A stretch of DNA of 57,686 nt from an uncultured Eubacteriales bacterium (GTDB lineage: Bacteria; Bacillota; Clostridia; Oscillospirales; CAG-382), in contig CAKSCV010000018.1 in NCBI GenBank assembly GCA_934444645.1, positions 1-57,686 of the forward strand, given 5' to 3'. A program made the position numbers and the translations under genes. Positions 24,035-36,497 of this stretch are shown piece by piece. Position 1 is the first letter of the stretch. Each line of letters begins with the position of its first letter. The notes beneath the pieces are model-generated. The model was not told the DNA's origin. It did not search any database and saw only the letters and a list, made by a program, of their open reading frames with translations.

Positions 24035-25294
24035 TCATGCTTTTGGCAAATGCGCCGTGCGTTTTTCGGCGCATAACAGATAGCCGCACGCCACAAGAAG
24101 CGGCGCATACGTATGGTGCTTGGCATAATCGATGTTCCCTGCAAGCGCGGCAAGCGTTTCGCAAAGCTCGTCCGAAACCGGATAATCCGGGCAGAGCGCG
24201 ACAAGCGACGCCGCCTCGCCGATGCCGCGGATCGGGTAAAGCGCACCGTTCACTTTGGTATTCTCGTTTTGGCCGGGATTTAAGTACCGTTTGCCGCCGA
24301 TGATGCCGAGGTCTTTCATGGGCTCGACCTCATACCATTTTTTGTAGGTGAAATTGAACGAATCCCGTGCCGCCGCTTCGCAAAGCGGTTTTCCGTTTTC
24401 AAGTGCATACGAAAGCCCGTAAGCGGCTGTTTCCTTTAAGAGGGAAAGCAATTCCGCGCGCACGGCTTGGTCCGGGTCGAGGTCGTAAACAAGCCGCAGC
24501 GAATAGGCCATTTGCAGCGCACAATAGCAGCGCGACGCGGCATAGTCAAACCCGTGCGACTTCCGGATGGCCTCATCGCGGTATTTCAAATATTCCGTCT
24601 GCCATTTGCTGTCGCCGGTGACGTGAAAGGCCGCTATATAAAACATCGGCAGCCGCAGATATTCGTGCGGTCCGAGTGCGCCCCAAAGCGTGCTGACAAG
24701 GCTTTCCTCACCGTCCGCGCGAAGAAGCATATACCCATTTTCCGGCGTGATGTCGCGTAGGCATTTTTCCGCAATGTTACGAAGCGTGCGGCGAATGGTC
24801 TCTTTTTGCGTTTCGTCTGCCAAACCGGAGTCGTAAAAGCGCACGCAGGCGTATACATAGTGCGTGTATTGGTCGCGCGAGGAATTGGAGTAGTAGCTTT
24901 TGCCGTCGTCGGGCGAAAGGCTGCGTGCCGCAAAGCCGCTGTCGCCATCCGCTTCGGCGCAGGCGAACAGACCGCAAAACAGCTCATCCAGCATGGGCTT
25001 TACCGCCCTGTTTCCGGTTGCACGGTATAAGGCAAGAAGCGCATCGGCGGCCGAACCGCCCGAAAGCAGCGAATCCTCCATGCCGGTTCCCCAGCCGCAG
25101 GCGTTCGGATAATCGGCCTGAATCTGCTCCGGCGTCGGCAGAAAATCGTAGGCCTTGGAGGTGTCGTCCTTTAAGGCATCGTAAAGCAAATGCGTTTTGG
25201 CACAGAAAAAACGGTCGAAAATGAAATTCCAGGCATGGCAGATGGATTCCGGAAGCGAGAATTCCGGCGTCAGGCAAAAAACGCGGTTGTCCAT
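24035..25294 (-). CDS. Helical-barrel protein, glycosidase-like
   Basis: The 419-residue protein lacks a signal peptide and is rich in regularly spaced helical hairpins with small/aromatic patterns (CGWGTGMEDSLLSGG, YSNSSRDQYTHYVYACVRFY, NGALYPIRGIGEAASLV). This suits an (alpha/alpha)6-barrel of the six-hairpin glycosidase type. I cannot name the family or point to catalytic acids with certainty; GMEDS (about residue 71) and RDQYTH (about 138) are candidates. It lies 16 bp after the cyclophilin gene and 15 bp before the DUF6323 gene, within one transcription unit. The function is inferred from fold appearance only. Confidence 0.6.
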   Translation of the reverse strand: MDNRVFCLTPEFSLPESICHAWNFIFDRFFCAKTHLLYDALKDDTSKAYDFLPTPEQIQADYPNACGWGTGMEDSLLSGGSAADALLALYRATGNRAVKPMLDELFCGLFACAEADGDSGFAARSLSPDDGKSYYSNSSRDQYTHYVYACVRFYDSGLADETQKETIRRTLRNIAEKCLRDITPENGYMLLRADGEESLVSTLWGALGPHEYLRLPMFYIAAFHVTGDSKWQTEYLKYRDEAIRKSHGFDYAASRCYCALQMAYSLRLVYDLDPDQAVRAELLSLLKETAAYGLSYALENGKPLCEAAARDSFNFTYKKWYEVEPMKDLGIIGGKRYLNPGQNENTKVNGALYPIRGIGEAASLVALCPDYPVSDELCETLAALAGNIDYAKHHTYAPLLVACGYLLCAEKRTAHLPKA

Positions 25295-25310
25295 AGGTCT
25301 TCTCCTGCTT

Positions 25311-25787
25311 TTAGTCCTCGATTACGATGGTTTGAATCTTCTGTTCGGTGCGCGGACGGTCGGAACGATCGGTATCGACGGCGGCGATCTCGTCGAGCGT
25401 GTCGAAGCCGTCGGTCATTTTGCCGAAGGCGGCGTATTGGCCGTCAAGGTGCGGCGCATCCTCATGCATGATGAAGAATTGGGAGCCTGCTGAGTTGGGA
25501 GACGCGGAACGCGCCATGGAAATGACGCCGCGTGTGTGCTTTAACGGATTTTTCACGCCGTTGGCGGCAAATTCACCTTTGATGGTATGTCCCGGACCGC
25601 CGCAGCCGGTGCCGGTCGGGTCGCCGCCCTGGATCATAAAGCCTTCGATGACGCGGTGGAAAATAAGACCGTCATAAAAGCCGTCTTTTGCAAGCTTGAC
25701 AAAGTTATCAACGGTGATGGGAGCGGCGGTCGGGTCGAGCTCAAGGGTCATGGTTTTTCCGGTAGTCATGGTAATCATTGCACGCAT
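25311..25787 (-). CDS. Cyclophilin-type peptidyl-prolyl isomerase
   Basis: It catalyses cis-trans isomerisation of proline bonds. The 158 residues cover a single cyclophilin domain without signal peptide, so it is cytoplasmic. Visible are TVDNFVKLAKDGFYDGLIFHRVIEGF with the catalytic Arg in FHRV, MIQGGDPTGTGCGG, GVISMARSASPNSAGSQFFI and LDGQYAAFGKMTDG. A strong AAGGAGATATACCC site precedes the ATG. It leads a four-gene run and is separated from rpoC by a strong terminator. Its own promoter was not identified. Confidence 0.95.
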   Translation of the reverse strand: MRAMITMTTGKTMTLELDPTAAPITVDNFVKLAKDGFYDGLIFHRVIEGFMIQGGDPTGTGCGGPGHTIKGEFAANGVKNPLKHTRGVISMARSASPNSAGSQFFIMHEDAPHLDGQYAAFGKMTDGFDTLDEIAAVDTDRSDRPRTEQKIQTIVIED

Positions 25788-25828
25788 GGGTATATCTCCT
25801 TTATACGGTTATTCGAATGGTTTTGGTG

Positions 25829-25883
25829 AAAAAAGCTCTCCTTCGCTTCAAATCCGAAAACAATTTGATTGAAAGGAGAGCTT
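25829..25883 (-). terminator. Terminator of the rpoBC operon
   Basis: On the minus strand AAGCTCTCCTT pairs with AAGGAGAGCTT across a roughly 32-nt loop and ends in six T, beginning 27 bp after the rpoC stop. Confidence 0.85.
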
Positions 25884-25909
25884 GTGCCGGCGTTCAGCCG
25901 GTCGTTTGA

Positions 25910-29671
<3,762 letters not shown>

Positions 29672-29699
29672 GGCTCCTTTTCATACATACTTGCGTTCC

Positions 29700-32600
29700 T
29701 TAGAGATCCGCGTCATCGCCGTTGTCGGCAAAGTCGTCGGAATAATCATCGGAATAGTCGTCGGAGTAATCGTCATCTTCGCTTTCATCCTCGACCGGAT
29801 CGCCGTTTTCGTCTTCGATAACGAAATTGTCGATATCGGTCACGACGTTTTCGCCGAGATCCTCGGAGGTGATGTTCTTCATGCCTTCGAGTTCTTCGTC
29901 ACTGCTCTGCTTGAGGGTGATTTCGTTGCCGTCCTTGTCGAGAACGCGCACATCGAGGGCAAGCGATTGCAATTCGCGGATAAGCACCTTGAACGATTCC
30001 GGAACACCCGGCGTCGGGATGTTCTGTCCCTTGACGATGGCTTCGTATGCCTTAACGCGGCCGATGACATCGTCGGACTTGACGGTCAAGATTTCCTGCA
30101 AGGTGTAAGCCGCACCGTAAGCTTCGAGAGCCCAAACTTCCATTTCGCCGAAACGCTGGCCGCCGAACTGGGCTTTACCGCCGAGCGGCTGCTGGGTGAC
30201 GAGAGAGTAAGGACCGGTCGAACGGGCGTGAATCTTATCATCGACCAAGTGATGCAGCTTGAGGTAGTACATGATGCCGACCGTGACAGGGTTGTCAAAC
30301 TGTTCGCCGGTGCGTCCGTCGTACAGAATGGTCTTGCCGTCCTCGCGCATACCGGCCTGCTTTAAGCAATCGGCGATATCCTGCTCGTTGGCGCCGTCAA
30401 AGACCGGCGTCATGACCTTCCAGCCGAGCTTCTTTGCCGCAATGCCGAGATGCACTTCAAGCACCTGACCGATATTCATACGGCTCGGCACGCCTAAAGG
30501 ATTAAGCACAATATCAAGCGGCGTGCCGTCCGGCAGGAACGGCATATCCTCCGGCGGAAGAATACGTGAAACGACACCTTTGTTACCGTGGCGACCTGCC
30601 ATTTTATCGCCGACCGAGATCTTTCTCTTTTGAGCGATATAGACGCGCACGACCTTGTTGACTCCGGGCGGAAGCTCGTCGGAATTGTCGCGTGAAAATT
30701 CACGGACATCCACGACCGTACCGCTTTCGCCGTGCGGAAGTCTTAGCGACGTATCGCGCACTTCGCGTGCCTTTTCACCGAAAATGGCGCGCAGCAAGCG
30801 TTCCTCGGCGGTCAGCTCGGTTTCGCCCTTCGGCGTGACCTTGCCGACCAAAATGTCGCCGGCGTGAACCTCAGCACCAATGCTGATAACGCCGTTTGCG
30901 GTCAGATATTTGAGCGCGTCCTCGCCGACGTTCGGAATATCACGGGTGATTTCCTCCGGACCGAGCTTGGTATCGCGCGCTTCGTGCGAATATTCTTCGA
31001 TATGAATCGAGGTATAAACATCATCGCGGACAAGACGTTCGTTTAACAGAACGGCGTCCTCGTAGTTGTAGCCCTCCCACGTCATGAAGCCGATAAGGGC
31101 GTTCTTGCCGAGCGCGACTTCGCCGCCGCTGGTGGCAGGGCCGTCGGCAATGACCTGACCTTTGGTCACGCGGTCGCCCTTAAAGACGATGGGACGCTGG
31201 TTGACGCAGGTGCCTTGGTTGGAGCGTTTGAACTTAATCAAATGATAGGTGCGGACATTGCCGCCGTCCTCGCGGATCTCGATCTTGTCGCCGCTGGCAG
31301 CTTCAACGATACCGTCAGCCTTGGCAACCACCACAACGCCGCTGTCGACGGCGGCCTTGTATTCCATACCGGTGCCGACAATCGGGCTTTCGGTCATCAT
31401 CAGCGGCACTGCCTGCTTCTGCATGTTGGAACCCATGAGCGCACGGGTGTTATCGTCGTTTTCAAGGAACGGGATCATAGCCGTGGCGACCGAAACCACC
31501 ATTTTCGGCGATACATCCATGTAGTCAACGCGTTCTTTTTCGACCTCCGTGATTTCTTCACGGATACGGACGGTAACGCGGTTGTTGACGAAACGGCCGG
31601 TCTCGTCGAGCGGCTCGTTCGCCTGGGCGACAACGTATTCGTCTTCGACGTCGGCGGTCATGTAGATGACCTCGTCGGTGACGATGCCGGTGGCTTTGTC
31701 CACCTTGCGGTAGGGCGCTTCGATAAAGCCGAATTTATTGATTTTCGCGTAGGTTGCAAGATATGAGATAAGACCGATGTTCGGACCTTCCGGCGTTTCG
31801 ATCGGGCACATTCTGCCGTAATGCGTGTAGTGTACGTCGCGGACTTCGAAGGAAGCGCGGTCACGCGACAGACCGCCCGGACCGAGTGCCGAAAGACGGC
31901 GCTTGTGCGTCAGCTCCGCAAGCGGGTTTGCCTGATCCATGAACTGCGACAGAGGCGAAGAACCGAAAAATTCCTTAATAGCCGAAACGATCGGACGGAT
32001 ATTGATAAGGTTCTGCGGCGTGAGATTTTCGGTGTCCTGCATGGTCATGCGCTCTTTGACAAGCTTTTCCATACGGGTAAAGCCGATGCGCATCTGATTC
32101 TGCAAAAGCTCGCCGACGCTGCGGAGTCTGCGGTTGCCGAGGTGGTCGATATCGTCCACCGTGCCGCAGCCGTGTGCGATGCAGAGCATATAGTTGACCG
32201 ACGCGTAAATATCGTCGTGCGTGATGTGCTTGGGAATAAGCTCCATGCGGCGGCGTTCGAATTCCGCGATAAACGCTTCTTCGTTGTCGGTCGAAGCGAG
32301 AATTTCCTTCAAAACGTCAACCTGCACCTTTTCGTCTGCCTTTAAGGAGGAAAGGTCATAGCCGACCGGAACAACGCCGAGCGCGTTCATGTCGGCCATT
32401 TTGTTGGAGAATACCTTGAAGGTCTCCTCGCTGCCATGTTCGTTCGAATACAATTCGACCTCATAGCAGCCGGTTTTTTCGATCTGCTCGGCCATTTCGC
32501 GGTTGAGCAGGGTGCCTTCGTCGAAAATGATTTCGCCGGTAAAAGGATTTACGGCAGGCTTTGCAAGCTTGAAGCCGGCAATGCGTCTGCCGAGTGCAAG

Positions 32601-33458
32601 CTTTTTGTTGAACTTATAGCGGCCGACGGCCGAAATATCGTATCTCTTGGGGTCGAAGAACAGGTTGTTGATTAAAATCTGAGCTGATTCCACGATAGCC
32701 GGGTCGCCCGGACGCAGCTTCTTGTAGATTTCCTTCAAAGCTTCGTCATGTGCGCTGGTGCCGTTCTTTTGGGCTTCGCTTTCCATCAAATCCTTGGTGA
32801 GGGTGGCTTTGATATAGGCGTCGTCGCCGAAGGTGTCAAGAAGCTCCTTCGACGTGCCAAGCCCCAGAGCACGCAGAAAAATGGTGATCGGCAGTTTGCG
32901 GTTTTTATCGATTCTGACATAGAAAACATCGTTGGCATCGGTTTCATATTCGAGCCATGCGCCGCGGTACGGAATGACGGTGGCGGCGTATAGCTTCTTG
33001 CCGCTCTTGTCGTCAGCCGACTCATAGTAAATGCCCGGCGAACGGACGATCTGCGAAACGACCACGCGTTCCGCACCGTTGATAATAAACGTACCCTGCT
33101 CGGTCATGAGCGGAAAATCGCCCATAAAGACCTCAGACTCTTGAACGTCGCCGGTCTCCTTGTTGGAAAGGCGGACGGTCACGCGAAGATGAGCGGCGTA
33201 GTTGACGTCGCGCTCCTTGCATTCCTCCACGGGATATTTCGGTGTTTTATCGATGGAAAAATCCACAAATTCGATAAACAGATTGCCGGTGTAATCGACA
33301 AGCGGAGAAACATCCTCCAAAACTTCCTTCAATCCTTCGTTGAGAAACCACTCATACGATTCCTTCTGTACCTCGATGAGGTTTGGCATTTCGAGCTTTT
33401 CGTCAATCTTGGAAAAGCTGTACCGAATGTTGTTGCCAAGCTTGCAAGGCTTCACCAT
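29700..33458 (-). CDS. rpoB: RNA polymerase beta subunit
   Basis: The 1252-residue beta subunit has the rifampicin pocket SSPLSQFMDQANPLAELTHK followed by RRLSALGPGGLSRDR. The Asp, His and Ser positions linked to rifampicin sensitivity are intact, while the residue before LSQF is Pro rather than the usual Gln. The C-terminus is a strongly acidic tail with a tandem YSDDYSDDYSDD motif at 29726-29770. Upstream is a single promoter and a leader of about 125 nt. The ribosomal genes rplJ and rplL, which often precede rpoB, are absent. The ribosome site (GGAGTGA) is rather far from the ATG. Confidence 0.98.
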   Translation of the reverse strand: MVKPCKLGNNIRYSFSKIDEKLEMPNLIEVQKESYEWFLNEGLKEVLEDVSPLVDYTGNLFIEFVDFSIDKTPKYPVEECKERDVNYAAHLRVTVRLSNKETGDVQESEVFMGDFPLMTEQGTFIINGAERVVVSQIVRSPGIYYESADDKSGKKLYAATVIPYRGAWLEYETDANDVFYVRIDKNRKLPITIFLRALGLGTSKELLDTFGDDAYIKATLTKDLMESEAQKNGTSAHDEALKEIYKKLRPGDPAIVESAQILINNLFFDPKRYDISAVGRYKFNKKLALGRRIAGFKLAKPAVNPFTGEIIFDEGTLLNREMAEQIEKTGCYEVELYSNEHGSEETFKVFSNKMADMNALGVVPVGYDLSSLKADEKVQVDVLKEILASTDNEEAFIAEFERRRMELIPKHITHDDIYASVNYMLCIAHGCGTVDDIDHLGNRRLRSVGELLQNQMRIGFTRMEKLVKERMTMQDTENLTPQNLINIRPIVSAIKEFFGSSPLSQFMDQANPLAELTHKRRLSALGPGGLSRDRASFEVRDVHYTHYGRMCPIETPEGPNIGLISYLATYAKINKFGFIEAPYRKVDKATGIVTDEVIYMTADVEDEYVVAQANEPLDETGRFVNNRVTVRIREEITEVEKERVDYMDVSPKMVVSVATAMIPFLENDDNTRALMGSNMQKQAVPLMMTESPIVGTGMEYKAAVDSGVVVVAKADGIVEAASGDKIEIREDGGNVRTYHLIKFKRSNQGTCVNQRPIVFKGDRVTKGQVIADGPATSGGEVALGKNALIGFMTWEGYNYEDAVLLNERLVRDDVYTSIHIEEYSHEARDTKLGPEEITRDIPNVGEDALKYLTANGVISIGAEVHAGDILVGKVTPKGETELTAEERLLRAIFGEKAREVRDTSLRLPHGESGTVVDVREFSRDNSDELPPGVNKVVRVYIAQKRKISVGDKMAGRHGNKGVVSRILPPEDMPFLPDGTPLDIVLNPLGVPSRMNIGQVLEVHLGIAAKKLGWKVMTPVFDGANEQDIADCLKQAGMREDGKTILYDGRTGEQFDNPVTVGIMYYLKLHHLVDDKIHARSTGPYSLVTQQPLGGKAQFGGQRFGEMEVWALEAYGAAYTLQEILTVKSDDVIGRVKAYEAIVKGQNIPTPGVPESFKVLIRELQSLALDVRVLDKDGNEITLKQSSDEELEGMKNITSEDLGENVVTDIDNFVIEDENGDPVEDESEDDDYSDDYSDDYSDDFADNGDDADL

Positions 33459-33589
33459 GGTTTGCTATCACTCCATTCCTACTTCTTGTACCGGTGGCGT
33501 GCGGAAAAACGGGTCTTCAAAAAAGGGCAAAATCCCCCCTATACGCTCTCAAACGCCGATATTTCCGCTTGATTATAATGCAGTATAAA

Positions 33590-33618
33590 ACTATAGCACG
33601 AAAAACGCATAAAGTCAA
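33590..33618 (-). promoter_or_regulatory. Promoter of rpoBC
   Basis: Reading leftward, TTGACT (33618-33613), a 17-bp spacer and TATAGT (33595-33590) form a near-consensus promoter about 130 bp before rpoB. The 33459-33803 gap otherwise holds this leader, A/T-rich sequence and the next terminator. No gene is seen. Confidence 0.85.
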
Positions 33619-33743
33619 GTGTTTTCGGGCATTTTTGGCAGATTTTTTCCAATAAAAGCCGCAATTTCACCCGAATTTACATTTGATTTCTTGAAAAGTT
33701 TCAAATAATTCAGCGGTTTTTTTCTAAAAATTTACATTCAGAC

Positions 33744-33781
33744 AAAAACGAAGCAAGAGCCGCCCGATGGACGGCTCTTGC
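33744..33781 (-). terminator. Terminator of the BspA-like gene
   Basis: GCAAGAGCCG pairs with CGGCTCTTGC (33781-33772 with 33762-33753), followed on the minus strand by TTCGTTTTTG. Confidence 0.85.
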
Positions 33782-33803
33782 GTTGAATTTTTGACTGCTG
33801 CGG

Positions 33804-36158
33804 CTATGCCTCCGCTTCCGATGCTAACGTTGTCGCCGCAGCCGAAGGCATGGTTTCGATGTCGGCTGCCTTTTCCTTGATGCATAACGGCTTTAAGGAA
33901 GCCGCGCTTTCCATGGAAAACACCTCGATGGCATCGATGTCGGCGGCATCTGCCGTCTGGAAAACAAGCAGCCCGTCGCCGTCGGCGTTGAAGTGTGCCT
34001 TGTCGGCAAGCGTGGTGCTGACGGTATCGACCGTTCGGCCGCCCTTTTTCAGTGCAAGTGTAACAGCCGCTTCGGGTGCCATATTATAGGCATAAATAAG
34101 GAAGAAAGTATTTTTGTCGGATTTTAATACGTGCGTCAGCGTGGTGACATAATCAAATTGAAGGTTTGCGGTTTGGTCAATGTAGATATCCGCCTTTTGG
34201 ATGGCGTCCCAATCCTCTTTGGAGCCGGTATAACAAACCGTTTTGCCGCTCCAGTCGGAACTGCTTTTTCCGATATAGCCGATCGAGCTCGGAAGAACTA
34301 ACTCGGAAAAGGTGTATTTGCTGTCAAAGAGGCCGTCAGCCAAACCAAAGGTTCCCGGACGGATGGTTAAGCGGGCTTTTTCGGGAAGGCTGTTGCACAA
34401 CACTGCTTTGCCGAGATAGATAAAGCCATACATCCGATTAAAGAACCACTTTGTGTGCAAAAACGAATCATTGGAAATGTAGCACACATTTTCTGCGCCG
34501 GTAACTGTTATTAACGATTGGCAGGAATAAAAGGCTCTGCCGCCGATCTGCACCACGCTTGCCGGAAGATCGATAGCGGTGAAAGCGTTTTGCTCAAAGG
34601 CACTTTTGCCGATATAGCGCAAGGTTTCCGGCAGACGAACGTCTGTCATTCTGTTTGCCGTGAAAGCGTAATCACCGATGGAGAGCAAGCCCTCCGGCAG
34701 GCTTACCTGTAAGGATTCGCCGGTCTGCGTGTGCTTCCGGAAAAAGGCTTGGCCGCAAATGTGCTTGGTTCCTTCTTTTACCGTATACACGCCGTCCGCA
34801 TTTTTGCCTTTATAGGCATACAGATAGCAGTCGTCCGGACCGAAATATACCGCGCCGTCCGGCTGATTCTCATACCAGGCGGTTCCGTTAAATACATTGC
34901 TGTGAAACAGCGTATTTGTGCCGTTGACGGAGATGGTTTTTAAGGCTTTGCAGTTGACAAAAGCATTCGAATCGACTTCGGAAAGCGACGCCGGCAGCGT
35001 AACGGAGGTGAGCTTCAGACAGCCGCTGAACGCAGAGCCGCCGATGGATTTTAACGATTCCGGAAAGACAACGGAGGTGAGGAGGGTGTTTGATTCAAAG
35101 GCTTCCCCATAGATCATGAGCAAAGACGACGGCAGCGTGAGTGTTTTGAATCTGCTTCCGGAAAAGGCACTCGGCCCGATGGCAAGAACAGAATTCGGCA
35201 AGGTGAGATTGTTTAACGGACAGTGATAGAAGGCTTCGCTGCCGATGATTTTCAGATTCGGGCAGTATATGTTCACAAGCGAGAGTTTGCCGCATTCGTA
35301 AAACAAGCCCTGCGGCAGATATTCGGTGTCCGTGGAAAGCGTGGCACTCGTCACACCGGTGTAGGCAAAGGCATAGGCGCCGAGTTCTTTCACCGCTTTC
35401 GGCACAATGATCTTTGATAAAGAAACACATCCGACAAAGGCACCGGGACCGATGGATTCCAACGCTGTCGGGAGCGAGACTGCTTTTAAGCTTGTACAGC
35501 CGTAAAAAGCGCTTTCGCCGATCTGTTTTAAGGTTTTCGGGAAGGTGACCTTGGTGAGGGCGGAGGCGCCTGTAAACGCTTCGGTATCGATCGACGTGAT
35601 GCCGGAGCCGATGGAGATTTCTGTAATGGATTCGCAGATGGGTTCCCAGGGAAAAAGTTCATCCCCGCAGCGTTTCATTTCGCCCTGACCGGTAACGGTC
35701 AATACGCCGTCGCGCTTTTTCAAGGAGTAGGTCAGGTTGCCATAAACGCCGCTGCATTCCCAAACCGCATAAAGCGTGACACTGCTGTTTATGCTGTAGC
35801 GTGCGCCTGGCTTGTAGGCGACCGCGCCGCCGGCGCTCTTTGCCCAGCCGCAGAAGGTCCAGCCGTCGAGCACGGGAATGTCTTTGGAGAGAATCAGCGT
35901 TTCATCGGATTTTTTGATTTGCTGCTGCGGCGCAAAGGAACCGCCGTTGCCGTCGTAGCGCACGATGTATTCGGTCGCGGAAAGCGTAGTTTCGGAAGCC
36001 GAAACGGACGCGGCCGGCTCGGTATCGGAAACGGCTTCGGGTGTTTCCGATATCGAAAACGCAAGACTGCCGAGCGCTAAGGCTCCAATAAGAACAGCGG
36101 AACAGGTCAAAAGACGAAAAACGCGGGAGGGTGCTCGGTGGAACGGTGCTTTTTCCAT
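33804..36158 (-). CDS. BspA-like leucine-rich repeat surface protein
   Basis: The 784-residue protein starts with a basic stretch and a hydrophobic segment (about residues 13-34), so it is exported or membrane-anchored. Next comes an InlB B-repeat/Flg_new-like module (IVRYDGNGGSFAP to SSVTLYAVWE, about 63-133). About a dozen BspA-type LRR_5 repeats follow (pattern IGESAFYGCTSLKAVSLP), to about residue 640. A C-terminal beta-rich domain of about 120 residues closes the protein. Such proteins are commonly cell-surface adhesins; no sortase motif or SLH domain is seen. AAAGGAGA precedes the ATG. It is divergent from the SLH protein. Confidence 0.9.
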   Translation of the reverse strand: MEKAPFHRAPSRVFRLLTCSAVLIGALALGSLAFSISETPEAVSDTEPAASVSASETTLSATEYIVRYDGNGGSFAPQQQIKKSDETLILSKDIPVLDGWTFCGWAKSAGGAVAYKPGARYSINSSVTLYAVWECSGVYGNLTYSLKKRDGVLTVTGQGEMKRCGDELFPWEPICESITEISIGSGITSIDTEAFTGASALTKVTFPKTLKQIGESAFYGCTSLKAVSLPTALESIGPGAFVGCVSLSKIIVPKAVKELGAYAFAYTGVTSATLSTDTEYLPQGLFYECGKLSLVNIYCPNLKIIGSEAFYHCPLNNLTLPNSVLAIGPSAFSGSRFKTLTLPSSLLMIYGEAFESNTLLTSVVFPESLKSIGGSAFSGCLKLTSVTLPASLSEVDSNAFVNCKALKTISVNGTNTLFHSNVFNGTAWYENQPDGAVYFGPDDCYLYAYKGKNADGVYTVKEGTKHICGQAFFRKHTQTGESLQVSLPEGLLSIGDYAFTANRMTDVRLPETLRYIGKSAFEQNAFTAIDLPASVVQIGGRAFYSCQSLITVTGAENVCYISNDSFLHTKWFFNRMYGFIYLGKAVLCNSLPEKARLTIRPGTFGLADGLFDSKYTFSELVLPSSIGYIGKSSSDWSGKTVCYTGSKEDWDAIQKADIYIDQTANLQFDYVTTLTHVLKSDKNTFFLIYAYNMAPEAAVTLALKKGGRTVDTVSTTLADKAHFNADGDGLLVFQTADAADIDAIEVFSMESAASLKPLCIKEKAADIETMPSAAATTLASEAEA

Positions 36159-36244
36159 AATGAATCTCCTTTTGTTTGTTTATATTTGTGTTTTGTGACG
36201 AATCTTTTGTATTGCAGCGGAAAAGGCGAAAGCTTTATACATAT

Positions 36245-36273
36245 ATAATACCGTATGTTGGAAGAATTGTCAA
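36245..36273 (-). promoter_or_regulatory. Promoter of the BspA-like gene
   Basis: Reading leftward, TTGACA (36273-36268), a 17-bp spacer and TATTAT (36250-36245). The start would lie about 80 bp before the ATG. Confidence 0.85.
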
Positions 36274-36397
36274 GAAAAATCTTAAGATTATTCATCATCT
36301 GTATATGACCAAAAGCGCGTTGTTAAGCGTTATTTGGTAAATATGCACAATAAACTTTGTGCAATCCTACGATTTTTGCGTTTTTTTGGCGGCTTTC

Positions 36398-36426
36398 TTG
36401 ACAACTGCGTGGCGATGTGATACACT
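36398..36426 (+). promoter_or_regulatory. Promoter of the SLH protein
   Basis: TTGACA (36398-36403), a 17-bp spacer and TACACT (36421-36426), 71 bp before the ATG. The 36159-36497 gap holds the two divergent promoters and nothing else that I can see. Confidence 0.85.
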
Positions 36427-36497
36427 TTACTTTAGTAAGATATGTGAGATTTTCGCATATCTGCAATTTTTTCAAAAAACAGAAAAGGAGAGAGAGC

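Noticed and set aside
25788..25801. AAGGAGATATACC before the cyclophilin start, the same as the ribosome site in common expression vectors
   Set aside because: The surrounding sequence is native and continuous with the rpoC terminator. The match is a good natural ribosome site, not vector contamination.
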